A DNA stretch of 64,000 nt. Origin: Fasciolopsis buskii. Taxonomy: Eukaryota; Platyhelminthes; Trematoda; Plagiorchiida; Fasciolidae. Under the pieces are notes generated by a model, which did no database searches, was not told the origin of the DNA, and worked only from the letters and a program-made list of their open reading frames with translations. Positions 49,418 through 61,199 of this stretch are shown one piece after another. The position numbers were made by a program, and so were the translations under genes. The stretch lies in contig LUCM01006377.1 of assembly GCA_008360955.1 (NCBI GenBank), forward strand, positions 96,650-160,649, read 5' to 3'. Within the stretch, counting starts at the first letter, position 1. Each line of letters starts with the position of its first letter.

Positions 49418-52300
49418 CTGCAAAATAACACCGTTTTCTTCATGAAATTTCGTAAAAAAGGTGTCATACATACATGCTGGCGATTTTTCCTGGGTTGAAG
49501 ACTGAGTTAACATAAATCTAGTCATTTACATGTTTCTACTGAAAGTTAAATGAACCGGAACAGTGATCCTAAAAAAATATTAGTAGTAGTAATCACTAGT
49601 TTTAGCCCAGAGTTAATGACCGGGGTTTTCGGTGAAAAAATTATGGTTTATGATTTCGCCTTTAGAATTGCAATCATTTTAGTGAAACTGAAGGGTTCAC
49701 AACAAATACCAAAACGTGCTAACGCTAACCGACTTCAGATCAGTCAGCAGAATAACAAACTGCCTTGACAACCATTAGCATCTGGACGAATTTCAGCGAA
49801 TCCTGAAAATACTGTTCACATCAATCATAACGTTTTTTTACGTGTCCCTGTTGTTTTGCAGCAATTCACTACTCCATTACTAAATTGTGGAATTCCAACG
49901 GACATACCCCGATTCCATAAAAATAGCAAATTAGTTCGACCGTAGAAATTGTGCCGCAAACATTGAAATGAGTAAACGTTTTCCTGAATTATGATATGCG
50001 TGTAATGCAACATTTCCGGCCTCCTGACACCGGTAAAAATTAGTTGGAAAAAATGAATCGTATTTATCCCGCACTACACAAAATAATCACATTTTTCTTA
50101 CAAGGCAATCGCTTGCTAATTGTCCTACGTTGCTGATCAATGGAGCATTCATTGGGCTTACACTTATTGATTTTCACATTTTTACTCCAAATGAGCATTG
50201 TGCACAGAAACATTATTACATTGGATTTTTTGTGCCACAGATTGCGATAGCACACAGTTAGTGTACGCATTCCGCGACTAACTTGTCACTAAGCAATAGC
50301 TATTCAATGGATAGTCTTCATGAGGTCATTGTTGGAACTGCTTAAAAGACGACTGTCTGCCTTGAAGAAGTCCAGTTGGCCATAGTTATACGATTTGTCC
50401 AGAAAACGGCCTTTTGTCGGGATCAGGGATGTCAACGAAGTCATTCAATTACATCAATTTATGATATCGCAAATTTCAGTTCACGCGTTTCCCTTGATAA
50501 GTCTAATACGCCGAGAAGTGAATAATTTCGCCGTATATTTGCCAATTGTAGAGAACAGTCGGACACATACTAATGCTCAAAAGCATAACTTTGTCTGAAA
50601 TTTAGCCCTCCACAATTGATTGAAACCTTTTGTTGGATTACCACGTGGTTTTCAAATCCAAGATGCTTCCTCCTGATTCAGATGAGATTCTGATATTGAC
50701 AATCACACATTTGAAGTTTACTGCGGTATCTGAATTTTTGGAGAATCCTTCAAGTGATAATGACTCCAAATTATCTGTCATGCTTTAACACCTTAATCAG
50801 TAGTTTGCAGCTTTTGGATTGTGCATATACGTTTGATGTCAGAATGACCACTGATTGCTCTTATCCACCACTGTGACTAAAATGAGGATACGGTCTCTGA
50901 CATTCCTGTTGAAACAGGTTTTTAAAGGGGCAGTTATTACATATGCAAACCAATCTACAGACGGTGATATTCCTTGCAAGTTACGCGGGCTACGAAATGT
51001 CTTTGGCACTTGACAAGCGTGAAGAAACAACTCTGTTTTCCACAGTTGCGCGTTAGTAATAAGTTTTTCTGCAACGAACCATTGTCAATTGTTAGAAAAA
51101 ATGTGTCTGATATTAGACTCGTCTAACTGAAATAAATTCACAGAAGCAGTGAAACAGTACGCTAGATACAGTTAACTCACCAGTTTGTCTTACTGTAATT
51201 GTACCGAGTTTGTTGAAAAGGTCACCATTTTCATCACTAAACTGATACAGTCCCCTAACGATTTTATATGGCCATTAGCTGTCATTTCGACTCCTGATTC
51301 GCTCGTCGTCTCTCGTTACTAAGATTACACTGTACAACCAGTTTGAATCGAATGTAAGTTCAAATAATTTTCTTCGTGAATTCTGTGCAACACTTTAATT
51401 ATGAAAGTGTAGCACTCAAGTAGTTCACTTGTAGGTAAGTATTTGAGTCCCAAAAGGCTTCCGGACAGTCAAGCGCATGTCCCATTTAATTTCCAAATAA
51501 ACGGAGTGGAATAACAAACAGTTTCTTGATCATTAATCATTCTCTCCTAGCTGCATTGGTCTCGCTCATGTCATGCATAGGTAGTAAAAATTACTTTCGA
51601 AAAACCCAAAACCTGTCTTCTTGTTTTTCCACCCCCGTGAATTCCACAGCAAAACAAATCTTGCTTGTGCGTGATCGTAGTAAGACACAAGCTGAAAAAT
51701 CTGAAACTCTTTTTTGTCCCTCCCCGTACATCATGGAGGTTGTGGGCAACGGAATAGTATATGTTATCAGTTTTATTCCAGGTTTTGCCCTTTCTTACTT
51801 GACAACTTCTGTCAGTGTATTGTGCCAAATACGAACGACGAAGATTATGTAGCTGAACGAAAGTCATTCAAACATCTCGGCAGTTGAACCATTCCAGCCT
51901 CCTCTCAGTGACACATTCGGTTGACTGACCTTTTACAACCACTGTTCATATCACTAAAATTCGTGCGACAAAATTTTTGTAATCACTGTTTAGCTAGTTA
52001 CTACTTTTTAGTTACATTCATCAAACTTCTTTTAGGAAACGATCAGTCGCTCTTCATTGGGCACCAGCCAATTGATTCAGCTGCAATTATTTAGGAACAG
52101 GTACTTTAAAATAAAGGCCAACCGTATTGGGCTTTCTACGATCGCTCTATCATGTTTCGAAACAATGCTTCTGGCGAAACGGCAGTGGGCATGAAAGCAA
52201 TTTTAAAGCCAAGCTTTACAGTTAACTAGGCTTTACTTTCAAATTTTGGATGAACCTAGACGAGAGTAGCCCAAATGTTTTGAAAATCCGAGTTGGTCCT
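49418..52300. other. Gene-poor stretch, nothing assignable
   Basis: Short overlapping open frames on both strands, including 51526-51867 open on both, without domains or splice pairs. Confidence 0.35.
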
Positions 52301-52309
52301 AGCGCAAAG

Positions 52310-52470
52310 TGTTGGTTTTCACGAGGTTCTGCTTGATGAACTTGGCGCTTAGATCTCACACTGTTCATTACCAGACGAGATGATACCGCACACGCACTGA
52401 CGATGTCACCTCGATTAGCGATTAAACGCTTAGGATCTAAACGTTAAGCTCAGCTGTCAGGACCTCATAA
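52310..52470 (-). repeat. Penelope-like 3' terminal repeat relic
   Basis: Read on the minus strand, the block ending gatctaagcgccaagttcat and cagaacctcgtgaaaacc lines up with the 3' part of the relic at 38640-38720 (acctaaaggccaagcacaac and cagaaccccatgaaaacc). Ahead of it is a decayed hammerhead-like stretch (catctcgtctggtaatga, then an aacagtg remnant of the aacgtttg box). Confidence 0.45.
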
Positions 52471-53319
52471 AAACAATGGCTTTAGTTAGTTTATCCTACT
52501 ATGCAAAGTCTTTTACACGGTTCCAGTAATCCGCGGGTTTGCGAGGTCACATGATTTGTGATCATATAAAACTTTGTTCATTTGGATCCACTTCCTAACT
52601 CGCATCAGATATTCTCTAAAAAGCAGTTTTTATGAAAATGTAACATCCTTCCAACTGTTCACATGTTCGTGTGCCGTAGTTTGAGAAAAAGTTCGTCCAT
52701 TGCTTTATCTTGTCTAACTATATCTGTGGTTTCCAGACACCATACCGAGTTTCCGCCATCCTTATCCCTGGGTGCACGTGAACTCAGCGTGGCAGGGTTT
52801 TTGCTGGTGGTAAGACCACCTTTAAAATTCCTCAAAGCTCAAATGTCCAAGGTTCATGAAACAGATCAGTGAACTTTTTCTATTAGATAAAAAAGTGCGC
52901 AGTACGGGAAGTTCAGGGTTCTGCACTAGATCATTTTCTAGTGTTGCTTGTCTTCATGATATCCATGTTTGATATGCTGCGATCTACAGTTGTCGGCCTG
53001 TATTTTTTTTTGGCTTAAACTTACATTTTTTGAATGATCAATAGTGATAGTTTCCAACCACATAAAATTCCAATTAGACTGGTAAAATTTCAGGTTATTT
53101 TGAGGCAGGTGACGCGGTGAAATTTGGCGCGCAGTATTTCACGCACAGAATTTATCTGATTTCGGCGCTTGGTACAACAGGCAAAAGACAAGAGTTCCGC
53201 AAACTCGTTCGTTTTGTTCGTATCTAGGAAAAATGACGACAGTTTCGTTATCAAAGAAGGCTATGAGCTTTGTTTTGAATTTCTCTGTGTTGAACTTTAC
53301 ATTAGTGTCGATTAACTAA

Positions 53320-53620
53320 CTGATCCATTAACTTAATTGCACCACGTGTTCGCTATACTGTGTCAACGCTCAACTCATCATTAAGGAGCCTTGTTCAACT
53401 GTCTGATGCCCGTTCGGTTTCTTCAGGAGTGCACGTACACTGCGTCCGAAGTGCGATGCTGATTCGGGCCAACGTCTATGGCGAGCACATCCCAGTCATT
53501 GTGCCACCGCGCATGCCCTCAACAGTGTTAAATTTCATCGCATAGCATAACGCTCATATGCTGCTGAATTGCGTGGCCCCAGCCAGCAAACACACACACG
53601 CACACACGACAGAAAGATCC
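53320..53620. repeat. GC-richer repeat-like block with (AC)n tail
   Basis: The plus-strand frame 53360-53545 is rich in Val, Ser and Arg, with a composition unlike the flanks. An (AC)n run follows at about 53589-53607. It is probably part of a dispersed repeat; no domain recognised. Confidence 0.3.
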
Positions 53621-53689
53621 GATCAATGAACCATACATCGGCCATTCGATCTGATACACTGGCAGTATAAACTGAGCCCCGTCAATGAA

Positions 53690-53760
53690 TCGAAGATCCT
53701 ACTGAACGCTGATGGCTGAACTTCAGTCCTGAATGTCCCGGGTTCAGATCCTGTAACCAG
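53690..53760 (+). repeat. tRNA-like B-box segment, possible SINE relic
   Basis: cccgggttcagatcctgt at about 53737-53754 matches a T-arm/B box. The upstream part does not give a convincing A box or cloverleaf, so this is at most a decayed SINE head. Confidence 0.2.
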
Positions 53761-53989
53761 CTTTCCTGTGGCAAAGGCAATTTGTTTAAAAACCAAAAGT
53801 TTTCCCATAAATGGGACGTTTTTTCTACAAATAAATGACCAAGGGATATGAACACGTGACAAAATCACTACATCCTTTTTCAGCCCCAAGTCTTCTACCT
53901 GATCGACAGACAATTCCGCACTGAATCAGTTGGCGTACTCAGCTATCAGGACAGTGTGCATTGTACTCTGTACTGAAACTCTGTGAATT

Positions 53990-54062
53990 TGTTTCCTGAG
54001 AGCTAACGTGATAATGTGAGGATGAAACAGGCAAAAATAAGTTAGACGAAACGTTGACCAAG
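53990..54062 (+). repeat. Hammerhead-like motif, possible Penelope terminal repeat
   Basis: gtgaggatgaaac near 54014 and agacgaaacgttgacc near 54044 resemble the two core boxes of a hammerhead with the CGAAACGTTG end seen in Penelope terminal repeats. The intervening stem is weak. Confidence 0.25.
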
Positions 54063-57000
54063 ATTCCCTGACCAGATAAAGACCTTTTGATAAGTGCATG
54101 GTTTGCCTTTTATCCCACTGGGAATTCCAAGAGAAGATCCTCGATCCACGAATCAATGTAGCTATTGCAATCAAATTTCGTAAAAAAACCTGTGCGTACC
54201 TCGGGAATGTTGTCTTTCAGTGTACCATTTTCACGAGGAACACCACTCATTTTTGAAATCTAGGAGATTTTAAAATCCCTATCTGCATGCACATTTCCAA
54301 AGTAAATCCTCCTCTTCTGGATTATTAAACCTGGAAACTTGCTAAGACTTAGGGAAAGTGCAGTAACGAACGATTGACGCAAAATACGCAAAAATCCAAC
54401 GATGGTCACTGAAAGTAAATACAAATAAATTAGAAAATCAATATTTTTATTGCTTCTTCCAGGTGTGCATTGTAAAACGGTCATCTGTGTATAGCTTCGA
54501 AGCCACTTTGCTTCCCTTCGAAACAGTCTAATATTGAGGCACAATAATCAAGCACTCTAGTTGGCTAGTTTCCTAAGACCCCGTAGAAAACTTGGGCTCC
54601 AGTTGCGGAAGATTTCACTCCAAGTCGTGCTGTTAAAAAATGTAAAAGTTGTCATTCTCGGTGTCATCGTTCATGCTGTGCACTTTCGACAAAAGTTTAT
54701 GACTTGTATGTTAGTCACAAATGCCAAAAACAGATTCTTTCACAACCCCTCTTGGGCCAGAATTTGGTTCAAAAGCTCCGGTTAAATTTATTAGATATAA
54801 TCCCCTTCTGCATTGTGGGCGCTTAAGGAGATCAGATTGTCCAAACCCCTCCGAAGCGCAGAAGCCTGCTAAAAGGCACCATTGAATTATCCGCCCGTAA
54901 ATAAATCATATTTCGATCATTTCATCAAAATGGTTGTACATTAAATTATTACGCTGTGTTCGCAGCCTGTCTCTTACTTAAGTCAATCAGTCCATCAGTC
55001 ATCAGAGGGTGAATATTCTGTACCTCCTGAAGTTGATTCAGGTACTTCAGGCATGGAAAAACGACTGTAACCGCTTTTCTGATCTGTGGGTATAATAAGG
55101 CTGGAAAAGGAAGTTCAGTTGCCTGGACAACAACCGGAGTTATCCGCAGAGACAGTCCGTTGATAGGCATCTATTCACGGTTTAGATGCAGACAAGTTAA
55201 ATGCACATCCGTTTGTATTGTAATAGTTTGAAATGCAATCTATGTGAATTTGGCAGAAAACACTTCCTCATTTGCCTTGGTCAATAGTTAGCTCCTTGGG
55301 AAATAATTTGCACTGACTTTCATAACACACAGTATGTCCGCCAGACGGTCGGTCAAGTTTGCAGTGATTTGTTACTTCGGTTTACGTTCGGGAGAAACTG
55401 GGAAATATCCCTCGATTACTCATTTACTTATTTATTTGCTCCCTATATATATATATCACTTCTGTGATGATAATCTCCAAGTATATGTCTTCCAAACACT
55501 AAATCTTAGTAAATCTAACATTCGCTTCTTTCTGATTTATGTCATTTTTCATACCGCCTTGATGATAGTTTCACTGTAAGGCTTTTTAGGTCTATTCCAG
55601 TCTCACGGTAGTACATGACGTTTTCTCTTTCCTGACACTTCGTCCATTAGTTGACACTGTATCTTAGGATACAGAGATACCGACAATAAATTAGCAAAAA
55701 TATGATCACAATTCTGAATCTCATTAGAATGCAAACAACAGCTGGCCGTATTTCGGTTCGCTGATTAGATTTTACATGAAATTAACCCATTTTGCGTTCT
55801 GGCCCAGTAGCGTAGATCAGATGGGCGGCCAATATCTAAATGCGTACAAAAGGCCTCTCCTCGTTGCGCCCATGCCCCACGGCTGTTTATTTTGCTTGTT
55901 GCACTGTTAATATATGCCTCACACAAGCCTGAAAATGAAACAGAATACGTTCATTTGTTGAGGCAATCTGAACACTTTTGGAAACCCCATGCGCTTCAGC
56001 TCCCCTGTTAAACATTTATGACGCTCACTTTCCTCCCGATTTCGATGCCGCCAATTTTCTGTCAATTCAAGCCAAGAAAAACTTTATGCATCTCCAAGTG
56101 CATTAGAGTTTCTCTGATGCATCTGGCTTTTCAGGACCAACTGATTTGTTTACTGAATGGGCGCGATTTTAAACGAAGGTTATGCAGTATGACGGATCAC
56201 CAATGGTGTCTAACGGTACCGGAAAATTGCAAACATTTCTGGTACACTTTAGAGTGACACTTGCGTTTCCGCTCGCTCTTCGGTGACGTCAGTTGAAATG
56301 ATAACCGTATAAAGTTTTATTAATTTTGCTCAAACTACAGTAGACTGCATAGCATAAAATTCAAACCAGAATCGATTGTGTGCAAATAGACAACAAGCAA
56401 GGAACCTCAAATTACGGGGTACTTAGCAGAGTTCCTTCTTACATGGAGGACAGATAAAACAACTCGCAGACAAATAAGCCATCAAAAAGAAACACTCCAA
56501 ATGGGCAAAACACATTTTTTCACAGTATTGATGAAAGCCCTCCGGTCGATCTTAGTTCATTGTCTAGCTTTCAGAGCCGTGAATTTCCGCATCGAATAAT
56601 CGCTGGAAGATGAGCCTGATTTTATGCAGCAAATATTTCGAGGTAAGAGCAAATGCGCCTCAAAAAATTAAATAACCAGGACCAACTGTCTACAAAACTG
56701 TGGAGAAGGTACTTTGCTTAGCAACACTATCCAACGTTGATACACCTTCACAAAGGATGACTCCCTCCTAGGAGCAATATCAACATATTTCCGGCCATTA
56801 GTTTTAGTTTTTCTTCTGTGCTCATCGTTTATTGGCGCACTACTAGCAGATAGTTTACGAGAGTTGAGAGATTTACTGAATTTTTTGTTTCATGAGCGCA
56901 TGTGGCACAACCTTTGTAGGTGACAAGTTTAGGCATGTGTTTCAGTATATAGGGAAACAGTATTTACGGTAGTTGACCATTGCCAAAAATCACATCATTC

Positions 57001-59069
57001 TGGGTCACTTAATCGATGACGGTCACGGGACTGGACCGTAAAATACATGTGCCGTCATATGATTCTTTATGGATAATTCATCTAACCTAGTCCCGTTTCG
57101 GGTCCTAATTGTGATGGAACCAACTGGCATTTGCAAAAAAGAATGATTGATTTCGGCACATCAGGTTCCCTGGACATCAGCCAACACAGACTCGGGAGTG
57201 AATTTCGATGACTCATATCCGTCTGTCGAAGACGGTAGAGAAGCCGTGCTCCCGTCCACAGGCTCAAACAATAGAGAAACCTTATAAACCATACTTATCT
57301 GGCTTTGTAATCTTACCACAATGAGGCTCAATCCTTCCCCTGACAAATTTATTCATTTATCAAATTATACTGTTTGAAAGGAGAATAACCACGAGTGTTT
57401 GTTCATTCCAGCGTCGTGTCCTGAATGCGACCGTTAAATAATTGTTCTTCCTGATTAAGTCTATCATCACCGGGTTACTGGATTTCGAGAACCCAGAGCT
57501 TCAACAAATTGTGTTAAATTGTTTGGGCTAACTAACCCACAAAACAACTAGGTGACAAATCTACCTTTCGGTTTCTTATGGTGAAGTTGTCACTGTACGC
57601 TCAATGGGCAGACTTTTTTCGAATATTTTTTTTTGGGACTATGAACTCAAGTGGAATAACTTTCTCGACTGTTCACATTGTCCAATTTGATTTATAAATA
57701 CAGAAACCTGTTGTCACACCAATTTGCTGATTCTAGGGAAGCGCTTTGTAACTTCCGGCATGGAATTACTTGATAGTCCCAAAGATCAGCAATCATTTGC
57801 ATACTGCAAAAAAGAATCCACAAATCGAAAGAATTTGGAAAAAGAATGACCAGTTCTGCTTGGCGAAATCGAACATTATTATTCGAATGATCACCCGTTA
57901 AACACTGCTACAATATCAGCCCGAGGGAATGCGAAACTGTTATGGGATGTCCTGTTTGACAAGATACTGAATACGACTTGCAGTTTGGTTATAGGAAGGT
58001 AAAATAAAACAAGCCAGTCGGTGCACTAGAGCGGGCAATTTCTATTCAGCAAAGCTAGAAAACGGAGGTCTTTTGTGGCCCTAAGGCACTTAGTTGCCAG
58101 TAGATCTACTAACCCCATTTGCCACTCGGTACTTTGATGATTTGACCGCAGGTAACTGCTAGAGAGGCCCTGCTACATTGTTGTTTCAAGCCAGTTTGCG
58201 AAACATTCGGCTGCTGGTTTCCATAATTAATTGATTTTGACGTAAAATACTGAGACTGCATGAATTAACCGGAAAATATGCATCATTCTGCGTCTGCCTA
58301 TAGTGTCAGTTCGCCATCCTGTCGAAGACGTATGAGCATCCACCGTTGGATTAGACGACCTCTTAAGGCTTTCCAATTAGCTTAAGTAGAAAGCGAAAGA
58401 AGACAAAAGAAGGACTTCGGGAAAGAAGAAAAAACATTCGCGATTGTTTTTCAATTACGAAAGCGTGACATTTCCAATTTGGATTTCCACTGTAATAAAC
58501 ATCTTAACTGCACAATCTGTCGAGGGAACCGTGCTGACTGAATTGGCATATAGATCCCAGTGGTGGAATCTGGAACAATAGATAAATCAAGCTCTTGTGT
58601 TTCCATTTGAATACCCACCGCGAAAATCGAATACGCTTTGCTTTTTGTCTTTATTCGACTGTAGAATCAATTTGCATTCAGATGGCTTTGTACCAGCGTG
58701 AAGGTTCCCAGGCAAGAATAAAAGGAAAGTTTTGCCTTCGAGATAAAATGATCAAATTATTTAAAACTCGTTTACATAATCCATAAGGAGAATTTAGGCA
58801 ATCACTGGACGATTTCTGTGAGAATGGACTATACTAACTAATTAGCATGTAGATGATCATATTAACCAATCCCGGACGGAATCAAGTTAGCTGATGAAAA
58901 TCTGTGGACTAAAAATATGCAGTATTCACACAGACTGAATGAGTTTGGAAAACTTCCAATCAGTAAATTCTTTAAATCCCGACCAAGTTATTTGCCTTCA
59001 GTAGGTATAAACGGTCACCGCAGTCGCTTTACAATAACTGAATGACCTTTGCTTGAACCTGTGTANTAG
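54063..59069. other. Gene-poor stretch, possibly intron of the receptor gene
   Basis: No earlier exon of the receptor at 59070 could be identified here. Minus-strand frames near 57082-57346 have a donor-like GTG|gtaaga but no motif. Short TA runs occur near 55445. Confidence 0.35.
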
Positions 59070-59464
59070 AACGTAGACGAAAACCTCATGTTTACACTGC
59101 GAAAAATTTTGCAATGATTGCTGCCGCATTCACAATTTCATACACGCCTTACTTGGTCTACACAGCTATGCCCGTGAATCAGCGCAGTCTAACGCCAAAC
59201 ACAGACACCGGAGTGTGGTCAAACATTGGAAGGGTACTGTTCTACCTCTATTTTGCTAACTCGGCAGCGAATCCGATTATCTACTCGTGTATGAACCGAC
59301 ATTTTCGAAGTTTCCTTTCAAAACAATTCTGTGCAAATCAACTGGTCAGCACATCACGACATTTGGATAAACCGGACGATGTGGCCGCCTCGGCTGATTG
59401 CAAAACGCCCAAACAGCCGGTTGACAATTCAAAACCGGATGACTTTACTTTCGAGGCAAGTTGA
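59070..59464 (+). CDS. Class A G-protein-coupled receptor, last exon (TM6 to C-terminus)
   Basis: The exon encodes the final 130 residues of a rhodopsin-family receptor. It opens with the basic end of intracellular loop 3 (ERRRKPHV). TM6 follows at residues ~12-33 (NFAMIAAAFTISYTPYLVY, keeping the conserved Pro; the usual C-W-x-P is S-Y-T-P), then a ~20-residue extracellular loop and TM7 with F-A-N-S-A-A-N-P-I-I-Y at ~61-71, a clear NPxxY. Helix 8 (NRHFRSFLSK) and a Cys at ~87 that could be palmitoylated come next, then a polar tail ending TFEAS and a stop at 59462-59464. The set of features suggests a peptide or amine receptor; the ligand cannot be told. The acceptor (tgtantag) contains an ambiguous base at 59066. 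TM1-TM5 must lie upstream but were not found in the window. Confidence 0.88.
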
Positions 59465-59597
59465 ACAGGAGTATATGACGAAACATGACGTAGAAGGTAT
59501 ACAAAAACAACGACATACAAGTAGACAATCTCCATTCCCTGGATGAATGTGTGTGTACGTCAGATTCGCATATTACATTAACAGATCATCTCTCGAT

Positions 59598-59650
59598 ATA
59601 TATATACACACAAGCATATATATATGTATATAGATGCATATATATATGAA
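59598..59650. repeat. TA-rich microsatellite in receptor 3' UTR
   Basis: Alternating ta runs with ca and gc interruptions lie between the receptor stop codon and its poly(A) signal. Confidence 0.8.
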
Positions 59651-59699
59651 TGTGTCTGCCACCAGCACTATTTTGTACTCACGTCTTTCGTGCAATTTT

Positions 59700-59705
59700 A
59701 ATAAA
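59700..59705 (+). promoter_or_regulatory. Polyadenylation signal AATAAA
   Basis: AATAAA lies about 235 bases after the receptor stop codon, the first in this orientation. Confidence 0.6.
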
Positions 59706-60160
59706 TTATCGTCTCATCTCGTTTATTGTTCTCATTTTATAGCCCATCTTCGCATCTTGACTTGATGTTAACAAACTGACACTTCAAAGCGAGAGACGAA
59801 GAACGAAAACGATGGAAAGTCTGACATCGAGTTGAACAAAAAGTCACTAAAATTAGCAAGTCTGTGTAGGCCGCCGGATTTTGTCGACATGCAATCATGG
59901 CTAATTTGATCCGCTATTCAACTACTTGACTAAGTTGATCTCAACGACATATGTTTACCGTGTTTGATGGAGCTATTTTTTGTGCAACAGTTGTCATCAG
60001 AACAGATTTTGCATGAGTAACTTCAGAATTCTGCCAAATGAACCGATATTTATTTCTCCATGATTTACGCACGCAATAACAGTAAAAATGCTTATTCGTT
60101 TGTGAAATATTTTAACCTTGTTAAGGATTGTTAGCATTTTTAGTAGTAAGAGATTGAATG

Positions 60161-60419
60161 TTTACATGAAATAATTCACCATGTGATATCATCGCTCAAC
60201 TCACCATAAAGAAACCATGGAAGCACTGTACAGCTGTTTCATGCTTGTTAGGAATCATGAGCAGTGCATATCCACCGCGCCCACCGCGTCCCAGTTCGGG
60301 CGCGGTGGATATGCACTGCTCATCATTCCTAACAAGCATGAAACAGCTGTACAGTGCTTCCATGGTTTCTTTATGGTGAGTTGAGCGATGACATCACATG
60401 GTGAATTATTTCATGTAAA
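60161..60419. repeat. Long near-perfect inverted repeat (122-bp arms, 15-bp loop)
   Basis: The left arm 60161-60282 and right arm 60298-60419 are inverse complements at 120 of 122 positions. The two differences are gatatc versus gatgtc and ggaatcatg versus ggaatgatg. The loop is accgcgtcccagttc. The arms hold no open frame of note and share no sequence with the foldback family elsewhere in the window. No target duplication was seen at the ends. Transcribed from either strand it would form a long double-stranded hairpin. Confidence 0.95.
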
Positions 60420-60839
60420 ATAATATTTCTTATCCAATAGCAACTAACGAAATTTGTCGAGTATGGATTAACAATTCCAAAATTATAAGGAATTAATTGA
60501 TTGATCCGGAGACTTGAAAATCTATCGAAAATGATCGAAGATAATGTACTTGATTACGTTTGCAGATAACATTTTCTTACTTCTTTGGTAGTCATACAAA
60601 AATCTGCGGAAATTCGAGGTCAGACGAAATGCTTCTCGATGAGGGGAATTTGTTGCGGAATATTTTAGAATTAACTCACAAATAATTTCAAACGACTTGC
60701 ACAAATAAAGTCGCCGAGTCTTCAGATCTCGACTAAATGATACGTCACCGATCGTAACAACTTGACGAGCCGTGGCTGGTTAGGAATCAATGTATGGCTT
60801 GCACCAGACAATGTCGCATAAGTGACATTGACTTCTTGT

Positions 60840-61070
60840 TTGCACTAAAAACCAGACTTCGTAAGTTCACCAATCCATCGCCGTATTTGGCTGTTGATTT
60901 GAAAATGCCGGACGTAAGACACCTGCTAGGCCGTATATTAGCTGGGCTCCGGTAGACATCTTCGTACCGTGAATTAAAACGACTTCCCCAATATCCTTCG
61001 GACATTCGAAATAGTCGCCATTGTATGAGAACAGTTTCTTCATTTTGAAACGTGTGTGAAATCGCATCCA
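60840..61070 (-). pseudogene. Relic of a phospholipase A2 (group XV-like) last exon
   Basis: Minus-strand frame one reads CPKDIGEVVLIHGTKMSTGA, then Q-L-I-Y-G-L-A-G-V-L-R-P-A-F-S-N-Q-Q-P. A shift then gives KYGDGLVNLRSL. In the intact gene the corresponding order is VDEVYCLYGTSLPT, SILRRPFPNQVPT and YGNGDGTVNIRSL. The paralogue therefore keeps the core around the catalytic Asp (Y-G-D-G), but a frameshift separates it from the first half, and the His segment is not recognisable. No upstream exons of this copy were found between 61.1 kb and the window end. It is probably a dead duplicate of the gene at 42.3-45.7 kb or of a close relative. Confidence 0.6.
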
Positions 61071-61199
61071 TGCGGTGGAAATGATGAATGATCGTTAGGA
61101 GAAATCCCTGAATTCCGTGTGCTCTCAGGCAAACCTGTGAGGCGTAAACCAATGCTTTGAGACAATCTTACGCCGAATTGAACTGTTCACCAAACGAAC

